From Pseudomonas reidholzensis (GTDB taxonomy: Bacteria; Pseudomonadota; Gammaproteobacteria; Pseudomonadales; Pseudomonadaceae), in contig NZ_UNOZ01000002.1 of the NCBI RefSeq assembly GCF_900536025.1, positions 310,001 to 374,000 of the forward strand: 64,000 nucleotides of DNA. Reading direction: 5' to 3'. The notes beneath the pieces are model-generated. The model did not search any database. It was not told the DNA's origin and saw only the letters and a list, made by a program, of their open reading frames with translations. Both the position numbers and the translations under genes were made by a program. The first letter of the stretch is position 1; each line of letters opens with the position of its first letter. Positions 19,652 through 27,636 of the stretch are shown in pieces.

Positions 19652-20884
19652 CTAATCGCAGTTACGCGAGCTGGAGACTTCCTGGCTCGCTTGTTTGAGC
19701 GCGGCCGCCACCTGGGCGGCGTTGTCGCCGGAATAGACCCGACCGCCGGTACTCTCGGCGATGCAACTGGCCAGGCTGTTGTTGCTGATGTTGACCAGGT
19801 TGACGCGCAACCTCGGCTGCTCCTGGGCGATCCGCTGGGCCACGGCGCAGGCGTCCTGCCCACAGCCGTCGGCGCCGTCGACGAACAGCACGATGACGCC
19901 GTCGCGGTCGCGGCCGTTCATGCTCTTCGCCGCCGCTTCGAGGCTGGCGCTCAGGGCCGTGCCGTCATTCGGCACCAGGCCTTCGATACCGCTGATCAGC
20001 GCCGGGCGCTGGGCCGGGGTGAACAGGCCATGGTCGAGCGGGGTGCGGCAGCCGTCGAAGGTGATGATGCGCATGTCGATGGCCGGGTGCAGGTCATTGA
20101 TCATCTGCTTCAGGCTCTGCTTGGCAACGTCCATGCGCACCGGCGCGCGGGTGATCTCGGCGACCCGCTGCTGATCGATCGCCGGGTTGTCGATGTTCTC
20201 GAAAAACCACTGTTCATCGGCCGGCGTGGCGGCGACGCCAAGCTGCATCGAGCCGGAGGTGTCGAGCACCACCGAAAACTCCGGGGGCTGCGCCTCGCTG
20301 CCCTTGACGCAGGCGAACGACGCCGGCTGGCGGTGCTCGTACCAGCGTTGCAGGTACGGCCAGCCGAACCACAGGGCCAGGGCCAGTAGCAACAGGCCGA
20401 GCAGCGGCAGCAAGAACCACGGCAGCCAGATCCAGCGCCGCGGCCGCACCGCTGGCGCTGGCGGCGGCGGGGTCACTGGCGGCGTCGGGGGCGGCGCGGG
20501 CTCGGCCCAGCGCACCACCAGCGGATCACCGTTGACGCTGTACAGGTGCTCGAGATTGGCCGGGCCGATCAGCTTGCGCAGCACCGCGGCGTCTTGCGTC
20601 TGGCCGCGCGCGTGCAGCTCGTCGACCAGCTGGCGCAGGGCGTCCTGACGCTGCTCGTAAACGCGCAACAGCGCCGTTTGCTGATCGGCGCCAAGCTCGT
20701 GGTAGCGGCGCGGTTGGCCTTGCAGCGCCGACCACCATTCGCGCACGCCGTCCTGGCCGGTGCGCGGGGTGGCGAACAGGTGGGCAATGCTGGTCGGAAA
20801 GTGCCTGACGATGATCGCCATGGCCTGTTCCAGCGCCTGCGGATCATCCTGAGCCGGGCGTGTATCGCGGGTCACCCGCTGCAT
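19652..20884 (-). CDS. Membrane-anchored VWA-domain protein, copy 2
   Basis: 410 residues with the same layout as its downstream neighbour: N-terminal domain (MQRVTRDTRPAQDDPQALEQ to VNGDPLVVRWAEP), Pro-rich linker (about 130-148), membrane helix (152-174) and periplasmic VWA domain with D208-T-S-G-S212, NDGTALSASLEA and LFVDGADGCGQDAC. The start codon follows a terminator-like hairpin directly, with AGGATACCGAC as ribosome site. The stop lies eight bases before the next start, so the two VWA genes form a unit. Confidence 0.85.
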   Translation of the reverse strand: MQRVTRDTRPAQDDPQALEQAMAIIVRHFPTSIAHLFATPRTGQDGVREWWSALQGQPRRYHELGADQQTALLRVYEQRQDALRQLVDELHARGQTQDAAVLRKLIGPANLEHLYSVNGDPLVVRWAEPAPPPTPPVTPPPPAPAVRPRRWIWLPWFLLPLLGLLLLALALWFGWPYLQRWYEHRQPASFACVKGSEAQPPEFSVVLDTSGSMQLGVAATPADEQWFFENIDNPAIDQQRVAEITRAPVRMDVAKQSLKQMINDLHPAIDMRIITFDGCRTPLDHGLFTPAQRPALISGIEGLVPNDGTALSASLEAAAKSMNGRDRDGVIVLFVDGADGCGQDACAVAQRIAQEQPRLRVNLVNISNNSLASCIAESTGGRVYSGDNAAQVAAALKQASQEVSSSRNCD

Positions 20885-20895
20885 GTCGGTATCCT

Positions 20896-20923
20896 GAAAA
20901 AAGACGGCAGCCGAAGCTGCCGT
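20896..20923 (-). terminator. Intrinsic terminator/attenuator inside the srf cluster
   Basis: Read on the minus strand: ACGGCAGC, TTCG tetraloop, GCTGCCGT, then CTTTTTT. This is a textbook Rho-independent terminator after the 167-residue lipoprotein gene and directly before the ribosome site of VWA copy 2. It should reduce, not necessarily abolish, read-through into the two VWA genes. Confidence 0.85.
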
Positions 20924-20929
20924 GGGGGC

Positions 20930-21433
20930 TTACTCGTAACCCAGGCTCAACTGCAAGCGGCTGACCTGTTGCTGCAGGGCCTTGAGCTCCTGCTTGCGGG
21001 CTTCGACCTGGGCGCTGCTGGCGTTGTTCGCCGGCGCCGCCTGGCGGTTCTTCAATTGCTGCTCGAGGCCGGCGATCTGCTGCTGGACCTCGGCTTTGTT
21101 GCCGTGGCGGCGCTTGAGCGTGGTCAACAGGCCGTTCAGCGACTGCTCCAGGCTGGCCTGCTGGCGTTGCTGGGTGGCCAGGTCCTGGCGGGTCGAGGCC
21201 TGCTGGGCGCTGAGCTCGGCGAACACCTGGTTGAACTGGCGGTTCTGCTCCTTGGCCGCGAGCAGGTCCTGCTCACTGTTGCGCACGCCCTCGGCATAGC
21301 CGCCGCCGTAGTCGCAGTTGAGCTTGCTGATCAGGCTGGCGCTGTTGTCCGAGGCGGTGCACTGCGAGGCAGTGGTGGCGCAACCGCCGAGGCTGGCGAG
21401 CAGGGCGAGGCACAGGCAATGACGTAGTGACAT
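20930..21433 (-). CDS. Coiled-coil lipoprotein
   Basis: 167 residues. The signal peptide MSLRHCLCLALLASLGGC ends in a lipobox (LGGC, lipidated Cys18), then a short spacer and a coiled coil rich in Gln/Ala/Leu (about 50-165, LNGLLTTLKRRHGNKAEVQQ). It probably sits in the outer or inner membrane facing the periplasm. It lies ten bases after the next lipoprotein gene in the same operon. I do not recognise a named family. Confidence 0.82.
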   Translation of the reverse strand: MSLRHCLCLALLASLGGCATTASQCTASDNSASLISKLNCDYGGGYAEGVRNSEQDLLAAKEQNRQFNQVFAELSAQQASTRQDLATQQRQQASLEQSLNGLLTTLKRRHGNKAEVQQQIAGLEQQLKNRQAAPANNASSAQVEARKQELKALQQQVSRLQLSLGYE

Positions 21434-21443
21434 GGTCTGCTCC

Positions 21444-22190
21444 TTAGCCCAGGGTAATTGCCGAGCGCTGGCTGTAGAGGCCGTCGACTTCTTGCTGCAG
21501 CGCCACGACCTTGCTGTTCATCTTGGCGATCTCGGTTTCGACCTTCTTCACGTCAGCCTGGCTCGAACCGCTTTGACGCTCGGCCTCGGCGACCTTCTGG
21601 TACTCGCTCACGCGGCTCTTCATGTTGGTCAGGTCCTTGCGCATCAGGCCCAGGTTCTGGTCGATGTTGGCGATGTCCTGCTGGGCCTTGGCCTTGTTGA
21701 CGGTCTTGGCCTTGATGTCTTTCTGGATCGCGGCGATCTGCTGCTTGTCGTCGGCGATCACGCGCTGCAGGGTGTTGCTGCGCTCGGCGACCTTGTCGGT
21801 TTCCTTCTGCACTTCACCGGTCATCGCGTTGAGGCGCTGGGTGGTGTCGGCGTACTGGCTGCGACGTTGGTCGAGGTAGTAGTTGGCGCCCATCGCCACG
21901 CCGCAGGCGGCAACCCCGGCGATCACCGCACAGGCGGCCTTGTTGCCCGAGTTGGACAGCATGCAGGCGAGGATGCCGCCACCCGCGGCGACGGCGCAGG
22001 CCTGGTAGCCCGAGGTGCTGAAGAACTTGGCGTCGGCGCCGGAGGTCAGGCGTGGGTCGGCGGTACCCTGGTTCTGGTCCTTGCCACCGAGCATCGAACT
22101 GCCGGTGTTGGCGCAGCCGGTGAGGGCCAGGCAGGCCACCATCATCAAGCTGATCCACGAGCTGATCCGGGCGGGTTTGCTGTGCTTCAC
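21444..22190 (-). CDS. Lipoprotein with glycine-rich segment and coiled coil (possibly TagQ-like)
   Basis: 248 residues. Signal peptide with lipobox ALTGC (Cys26), a Gly/Ala/Cys-rich segment (about 60-105, VAAGGGILACMLSNSGNKAA) then YYLDQRR and a long coiled coil (about 120-240). Its position directly after a TagT-TagS-TagR-like set makes it the natural candidate for the TagQ role: the lipoprotein that holds TagR at the outer membrane in the P. aeruginosa H1-T6SS. That role is inferred from context and general layout; I could not align it to TagQ. Confidence 0.75.
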   Translation of the reverse strand: MKHSKPARISSWISLMMVACLALTGCANTGSSMLGGKDQNQGTADPRLTSGADAKFFSTSGYQACAVAAGGGILACMLSNSGNKAACAVIAGVAACGVAMGANYYLDQRRSQYADTTQRLNAMTGEVQKETDKVAERSNTLQRVIADDKQQIAAIQKDIKAKTVNKAKAQQDIANIDQNLGLMRKDLTNMKSRVSEYQKVAEAERQSGSSQADVKKVETEIAKMNSKVVALQQEVDGLYSQRSAITLG

Positions 22191-22216
22191 GATTACGTTT
22201 CCTTGTAGTGCTGTGG

Positions 22217-23767
22217 TCAGTGGGCGACGGCTTTGCAGGTGTTCAGCCAGGCGTTGGTATCAATCTTTTGCGACTTGAGGAACGCCACCTGGTTGGCCCA
22301 GTGGGTACGCAGGTAAGGCGACAGCTCCTTGAGGTTCTTGTTGGCGTTGAGCACGCCTTCGAGCACCGGCACCTGGGCTTCGAGCAGGCTCTTGCCGTAC
22401 AGCGAGCCGGACTCGACCAGGGAGCTCGCGTAGTAGCGGCTGAGCTTGTGCAGGCGGTCGCTCTGCTCATCGAGCTTGGTCTTGCGCATGCCGCAGGTCG
22501 GGTCTTCTTCGCCAGCCTTGCAGTTGGCCGTGTAGTTCTTCTGCAGGAAGTCCAGGTAGACGCCGTCGTCAAGCATCTTGGTGCACAGGAAGGCGCCCAG
22601 GTTGAGGCTGGCGCGGATCGCCTGGTCGCGGGCTTCCTGCTGTTGCTGGTTGCTTGCGCGCAGCTGGTTTTCGACGGTCTTCAGCTGGCCCTTGAGGGCT
22701 TCGTCCTGAACGCCCGAGGCGAGCTCTTCGAGCGCCTTGACCGTGCCTTTTTCCTTGCTCTGGGCGGCCGGCTGGTCGCTGCCCAGGGTGCTCCAGCTCT
22801 TCTCGATGGTCTTCACCCGCTCGCGCGAGGTGAGGGTGGTCGAGACCAGCGCCAGGCGCAGGCCGTTGGTCTTCTTGGTCACCGCGCCTTCGGCGTTGTA
22901 GTACGGGTCTTCCTGACGCTGGGCGGTGCGCAGTTCGGCCTCGCTGGTCAGGTAGTTGCCGCCGCGCACCACGTAGCCGCCGGCCTGGCCGTGCTGGCGG
23001 TCGAGCTTGTTCAGGCGGAACGGCTCGAACATCATCTCGCTGGCGTTGCCGAGCATGTCGTGCAGGCCCAGCGGGTTGGGCTTGAGCAGGCCGCTCAGTT
23101 GCAACTGGCCGTTGGCCGACTGCGAACCTGCGTACCACTCGTAGGCGTTCAGCCCTTCGGGCATCGGGTAGCGGCCGTCGCGGAACTCGGCGGTGCTGAC
23201 CTGCAAGCCGCCACGGGCGGCGAACTCCCATTCGACCTCGGTCGGCAGGCGCAGGAAACCTTGCGCGCCATCTTCACGCGGCAGCTTGTCGGCGGCGTTG
23301 GCGCGCAGCCAGCGGTTGTACTTGTCGCTGGCCTGGAGGGCGTCCAGCCAGCTGACCGAGACCACCGGCAGGCGCTGCTTGTTGGACGGCGTCGGGCAGG
23401 CCTCGTCCATCAGCGCGTGGTACTGCAGCTGAGTCATTTCGTACTTGGCCAGCAGGTAGTAGCGCGACTTGTCGCCCTTGGCGCTGGTAAAGCTGCCGGC
23501 GATGAACGCCGGCCGGGTCTGCTCGACGTAGCCGTACTCGGCGCTGTCCTGGCCGATGTTGATCGGGTAGTCGTCGAGCGGGCCGGCGACCGGGATCAGT
23601 ACCTTGCGAAAGACCATCGCGCCGTCGCACGGCATCGGCAGCACGACGTCGTCGGCATCGGCCATCGAGTTATAGAATTTCTCGTCCCAGGTGGCCGCCG
23701 AGGCGTTCATCAGAAAGCCCAGAGCGAGCGGCGCCAGGAGCAGGCGAGCACAGGTTTCAGAGTTCAC
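22217..23767 (-). CDS. Formylglycine-generating-enzyme-fold protein (TagR-like)
   Basis: 516 residues with a signal peptide (LLLAPLALGFLMNASA) and an FGE/SUMF1-fold domain (about 40-330): YEMTQLQYHALMDEACP, PVVSVSWLDALQASDKYNRW, LRLPTEVEWEFAARGG and GGYVVRGGNYLTSEAELRTA. The usual catalytic cysteine pair near the C-terminal end of the fold is not visible, so it is probably a binding protein, as TagR is. An additional helical C-terminal part (about 340-516) follows. The GTG start at 23767 has GGAG upstream and overlaps the permease stop by 11 bases, so the two are coupled. Confidence 0.88.
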   Translation of the reverse strand: MNSETCARLLLAPLALGFLMNASAATWDEKFYNSMADADDVVLPMPCDGAMVFRKVLIPVAGPLDDYPINIGQDSAEYGYVEQTRPAFIAGSFTSAKGDKSRYYLLAKYEMTQLQYHALMDEACPTPSNKQRLPVVSVSWLDALQASDKYNRWLRANAADKLPREDGAQGFLRLPTEVEWEFAARGGLQVSTAEFRDGRYPMPEGLNAYEWYAGSQSANGQLQLSGLLKPNPLGLHDMLGNASEMMFEPFRLNKLDRQHGQAGGYVVRGGNYLTSEAELRTAQRQEDPYYNAEGAVTKKTNGLRLALVSTTLTSRERVKTIEKSWSTLGSDQPAAQSKEKGTVKALEELASGVQDEALKGQLKTVENQLRASNQQQQEARDQAIRASLNLGAFLCTKMLDDGVYLDFLQKNYTANCKAGEEDPTCGMRKTKLDEQSDRLHKLSRYYASSLVESGSLYGKSLLEAQVPVLEGVLNANKNLKELSPYLRTHWANQVAFLKSQKIDTNAWLNTCKAVAH

Positions 23768-24980
23768 GCAGACTCTCCGCAGGTTGGATTCGGATCGCTC
23801 GTACGGCGCCGATCAGGGCGACCAGGCCAGCGACCAGCAGGGCCAGGAGCAAGGCCACCAGGCCATGCCAGACAGTGATGTGACAGATGAAGGCGCCGGT
23901 CGCCTGGCTGCTGCCAAGCAACTGGTCGAACAGCAGGCTGCCCAGGTAATAGCAGCCAAGCCCACCGAGGTAACCGGCCAGGCTCAGCAGTAGCGCTTGC
24001 AGGACCACGTAGCCGGCCACCGCCGCGCTGGTGAAGCCGAGCAGGCGCAGCACCGCCAGGTCGCGGCGCTTGCGGTCGATGTTGGCCAGGAACGCGCCGA
24101 CCAGCGAGGCGATGCAGCCGAGCAGGGCGGCGCCGGCGATCACGCCGAAGATCAGCCCGAGCACATGGTTGATGGCCTTGACGCTGTCGATTTCGGCCAG
24201 CCGGCTGCTGGTTTCGATGCGCTGCTCGTTGAGCCAGCGTTCCAGGCCGGCGACGCTGTCGATGTCGCGGGCATACACCCGGGCGCGGGCATAGCCGACC
24301 TTGACCGCCTCCAGCGACTGGCCGCTGCCGGAGCCGAGCGCCGCGACCAGATAGCCATCGCGGTAGTGCTCCAGCTCCAGCAGCAGCTCGGGGCTGACGA
24401 ACGCCGCCGGGCGGGCGAAGCGCAGCGAACTGACGATGGCCTGCACACGCAGGCTGCGTTCGCCACGCTCGTTGACCTCGTTGAGCCGGCGGCTGACGCG
24501 CAGCCGCACGCTGTCGCCGACCTGCGCCTGCAGACGCTGCGCGGCACGCTCGCTGAGGATCAGCTGGTCGGGCTGCAGGGCGCTGAGCGGGTTGGCCAGC
24601 AACGGGTCGTTGGCCCCGGTAGGGATCACTTCGACATTGTCGGCAAAGCGCCCCTGGGCGCCGAGCAGGTCGGCCTGGGTGTTCAGCGAGCGGGTCTGGC
24701 CGATGGCGAAACCGACTTCGGGGCGCTGCTGCAGGCCTTGCAGCCAGGCGTTGTCGTAGTGGCCGCTGCTGAGCATCTTCACTTCAAGGTTGCGCGGGTC
24801 GCTGAGCAGCTCTTGCTGGAGTTGGCTGACCACGCCGTGCTTGAGGCCGAACAACAGCAACAGCGGCGCGATCACCGCCACCAGCGAGGCGGCCATGCAC
24901 AGCGACACATTGCGGTCGTGCCAGAGGTCGGCCAGCGACAGCCGCACGAGCAGGGCGAGGCGCTTATACCATCGGTTCAA
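23757..24980 (-). CDS. FtsX/LolC-type ABC permease (TagS-like)
   Basis: 407 residues with the MacB/FtsX layout: membrane helix 1 (about 26-46), a periplasmic domain (50-270), then three helices (about 275-300, 325-350, 370-395), ending AVRAIRIQPAESLREL. I chose a TTG start at 24980 because GGGGGAG lies a few bases upstream and it overlaps the ATPase gene by 17 bases. No ATG is suitable. Longer open frames upstream are shadows of the ATPase gene. The order ATPase-permease-FGE protein-lipoprotein equals TagT-TagS-TagR-TagQ of the T6SS threonine-phosphorylation relay. Confidence 0.85.
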   Translation of the reverse strand: MNRWYKRLALLVRLSLADLWHDRNVSLCMAASLVAVIAPLLLLFGLKHGVVSQLQQELLSDPRNLEVKMLSSGHYDNAWLQGLQQRPEVGFAIGQTRSLNTQADLLGAQGRFADNVEVIPTGANDPLLANPLSALQPDQLILSERAAQRLQAQVGDSVRLRVSRRLNEVNERGERSLRVQAIVSSLRFARPAAFVSPELLLELEHYRDGYLVAALGSGSGQSLEAVKVGYARARVYARDIDSVAGLERWLNEQRIETSSRLAEIDSVKAINHVLGLIFGVIAGAALLGCIASLVGAFLANIDRKRRDLAVLRLLGFTSAAVAGYVVLQALLLSLAGYLGGLGCYYLGSLLFDQLLGSSQATGAFICHITVWHGLVALLLALLVAGLVALIGAVRAIRIQPAESLREL

Positions 24981-25662
24981 AGCGTGTCTCCCCCTCGCCG
25001 TGCAAGGCGCCCAGGCGCGGCAGGCCGAAGCGCTCGACCAGGCCCCAGTCGTGCGACACCAGCAAGGCACTGAGGCCCAGTTCGGCGACCAGCTCGAGCA
25101 ACAGTTCGAACAGCCGTTGAGCATTGTGCGGGTCGAGCGCCGCGGTCGGCTCGTCGGCCAGCAGCACCCGCGGCTCGTGGGCGATGGCGCGGACACAGGC
25201 AACCCGCTGGCGCTCACCGATCGACAGCGCTTGCGGCAGTTTGTCGAGCAAGGATGTCAGGCCCAGCGCCGCGACCGCCTTGTCGACGGCGGCACTGTGG
25301 GTACCGAGGCCGAGCAGGCGACGTGGCAGCAGGATGTTTTCGCGAACGCTGATGAACGGCAGCAGGCCGCCGCTTTGCAGGACGAAACCGAGCTCGCGCG
25401 AACGCAGCGCGGCCAGCGCCGGTTGCTGGTCGCTGGCCAGTAATTGGCCGACGTCCAGGCGCTGCGCGCCGAGGTAATAGTGGCTCAGCCGCTCAGGCTT
25501 GAGCAGCAGGCCGATGGCTTCGAGCAGGGTGCTCTTGCCGCAGCCGCTTTCGCCGGTGATCGCCCACACGTCGCCCGGGCGCAGTTGCAGCGCATCCAGG
25601 CGCACTGCGTGCGCCTGCGATCCCTGGCCTCGGACCACTCGCAATCCCTTGATATCGAGCAT
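24964..25662 (-). CDS. ABC transporter ATPase (LolD-like, TagT-like)
   Basis: 232 residues, one ABC domain: Walker A GESGCGKST, Q-loop in LGFVLQSGGLLPF, signature LSIGERQRVACVRA, Walker B VLLADEPTAALD and H-loop LLVSHDWG. It most resembles the LolD/MacB class that powers FtsX-like permeases, in agreement with the overlapping permease gene. TagT in the P. aeruginosa H1-T6SS is of this class and has ATPase activity. Confidence 0.92.
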   Translation of the reverse strand: MLDIKGLRVVRGQGSQAHAVRLDALQLRPGDVWAITGESGCGKSTLLEAIGLLLKPERLSHYYLGAQRLDVGQLLASDQQPALAALRSRELGFVLQSGGLLPFISVRENILLPRRLLGLGTHSAAVDKAVAALGLTSLLDKLPQALSIGERQRVACVRAIAHEPRVLLADEPTAALDPHNAQRLFELLLELVAELGLSALLVSHDWGLVERFGLPRLGALHGEGETRFEPMV

Positions 25663-25668
25663 AAGCGG

Positions 25669-27636
25669 TCAGGGCATCATTTCCAGAGGTACCGGGTAGA
25701 CGTTGTCGCGGCTGTCGCTGCCCGGGGCCAGGGCCACCCAGCGGTCGACGTCGGCGTTGTAACGCTGGTAGTGGCGCAGCTTGGTGCTCAGGTTGCGGAT
25801 GAATTTCTCCTGGGCCAGGCCGTCCCAGCCTTTCCAGGTTTCTTCATCGAGGTTGAGCACTTCGCTCTGGTAGGGCAGGTCCTGCAGGTACTCGCCGAGG
25901 ACCCCGAGGTCGGCCACGCGGGTGGTCGAGCCTTGCTTGAGCTGGTTGGGGTCGGCGCCCATGGTCGCGGCCACCGAGCGCAGGCGGGTGAACATCTCGC
26001 TGGGCGAGATCATGCCTTCGTTGGCGGCGTCGAGGATCTGCTTGAGCACGTCGCTGAGGTCGCTCAGCTGGGCCTTGGTCAGCAGCACGCGGACGTCGGT
26101 GGTCGGTACGTTCTGCTTGATCAGGTCGCGGTCGCTGATCCACGCCTGGAACACCGGCGGTGCCTGGGTGCCGGTGGCCTTGCCGAGGTAGGCCAGCTGC
26201 ATGGCGTGGCCGATCAGCGCGGCGTCCTCGAGCATCTTCTGCTCGGCGGGGGCGGCCTTGGCGTTGGTCGCGCTGCCTACCGCGTCTTCGCCCATGTACG
26301 CCGAGCGCACCTGTTGGGTGATGGCGCCGGCGAGGCTGTCGACCTTGCGGCCGAACTCGTCGACGTCACCGGCGTTGACCGGGTAGTACAGCGACGTGTT
26401 GGTGCCGGGGTAGGTCGACAGCGAGCGGTACTGGGCCTCGGCGCTGCTGTGGTTCTTGGCACCGCTCGGGGTCTTCAGGTGCAGGGTGTACAGCGCGACG
26501 CCCGGGTTGCTGGCTTCGATGCGCACCTGTTCGGCACCCAGGCCGGTGCTCGACAGCTTGTCGCCACCGTCGAGGGCGCCGGCGTCGGTGATCAGCACCA
26601 CGTAACGGGCGCCGAACTGGCTCCAGTCGACCTTGTCGACGGCGTGCATCACGCCGGCATAGGCGTCTTCGTCAAAGGCCTTGCTGGACACCTTGGCTTG
26701 CTTGAGGTCCGCCACCTTGGCCAGGAAGTCGGCGCCGTCCTTGACCGTGTTGGGGTCGGCGTACATCTTGCTGACGTATTCCAGGCCCGGCACCGCCTGG
26801 GTGCTGGAGCGGTAGGCGATGAGGCCGAACTTGACCTGCTTGCCGAGGTTTTCCTTCTCGATCTGGGCGTAGACGCGCTTGATCGCCTCGCGGGTGCGGT
26901 CGATGTACGGGTCCATCGAAATGGTCGAGTCGATGACGAACACCACGGCGGCGCTGAAGGCCTTGAGCTGGGTGTTGGCCGCGGTCTTGGCCGCTGCGCT
27001 GGCGCCGGCAGAGGCACTGGCCGCGCTGGCCGGGTCGGCCTTGCTGACCGAGGCGACGTTGAGGATGCGCGTGCGGAAGCCTTCTTCGGTCATCACTTCT
27101 TCGCCGCTGAGCACCGGCAGCAGGTAGAAGTTCTTCTGCAGGTCGACGAAGTATTGCGGCTCTTCGGCGAGCACACCGGGCGCCTCGCTGCCGTGCTTGA
27201 GCTTGGCCCGCAGCGGCGCGACCTGGCTGACCGGGTCCGGCGCGTCGAGGATGCCCTCGAGCTGGGCGCGGTCCTTGAAGAACATCAGCCGGTCACGGTT
27301 GGCCGGGTTGGTGAAGGCCAGGGTCAGCTGCATCTTCCACTCGACGGTGCAGTCGCCCGGCAGCCAGCCGATGCTCTTGCCTTGGGTGTCGGGGCCGACG
27401 CGCAGCCACTCGCGGTTGTCGGCCGTGGCGCGTTCGTAGACGTAGAAGCGGCTGAAGGTCGGCTGGGCGCTGCCCGGCGCGGCGCCGGCGGCATCGCTGA
27501 GCTTGCAGCCGGGGGTGGTCAGCACGCGCTGGAACAGGGTCTTCTTGCCGTCCTGCAGCAGCGGCTTGTCGGCCGCGTGCAGGGCCGGGCTGAGGGTCAG
27601 GGCCAGCAGGGCCGCACTGAGGCTGCGCAGGCTCAT
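25669..27636 (-). CDS. Secreted VWA-domain protein resembling the PpkA C-terminal part, no kinase domain
   Basis: 655 residues starting MSLRSLSAALLALTLSPALHA (signal peptide, cut before ADKP). Residues about 30-110 look like an SH3-type domain (FYVYERATADNREWLRVG, GKSIGWLPGDCTVEW). A VWA domain follows (about 235-430) with VVFVIDSTISMDPYIDRT as metal-site loop and YVVLITDAGALDGGD. A helical C-terminal part ends the protein. The VWA stretch is very like the periplasmic C-terminal region of the T6SS kinase PpkA, but no Ser/Thr kinase domain is present. An open frame upstream to 27744 was rejected in favour of the signal-peptide start, which overlaps the previous stop (ATGA). Confidence 0.87.
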   Translation of the reverse strand: MSLRSLSAALLALTLSPALHAADKPLLQDGKKTLFQRVLTTPGCKLSDAAGAAPGSAQPTFSRFYVYERATADNREWLRVGPDTQGKSIGWLPGDCTVEWKMQLTLAFTNPANRDRLMFFKDRAQLEGILDAPDPVSQVAPLRAKLKHGSEAPGVLAEEPQYFVDLQKNFYLLPVLSGEEVMTEEGFRTRILNVASVSKADPASAASASAGASAAAKTAANTQLKAFSAAVVFVIDSTISMDPYIDRTREAIKRVYAQIEKENLGKQVKFGLIAYRSSTQAVPGLEYVSKMYADPNTVKDGADFLAKVADLKQAKVSSKAFDEDAYAGVMHAVDKVDWSQFGARYVVLITDAGALDGGDKLSSTGLGAEQVRIEASNPGVALYTLHLKTPSGAKNHSSAEAQYRSLSTYPGTNTSLYYPVNAGDVDEFGRKVDSLAGAITQQVRSAYMGEDAVGSATNAKAAPAEQKMLEDAALIGHAMQLAYLGKATGTQAPPVFQAWISDRDLIKQNVPTTDVRVLLTKAQLSDLSDVLKQILDAANEGMISPSEMFTRLRSVAATMGADPNQLKQGSTTRVADLGVLGEYLQDLPYQSEVLNLDEETWKGWDGLAQEKFIRNLSTKLRHYQRYNADVDRWVALAPGSDSRDNVYPVPLEMMP

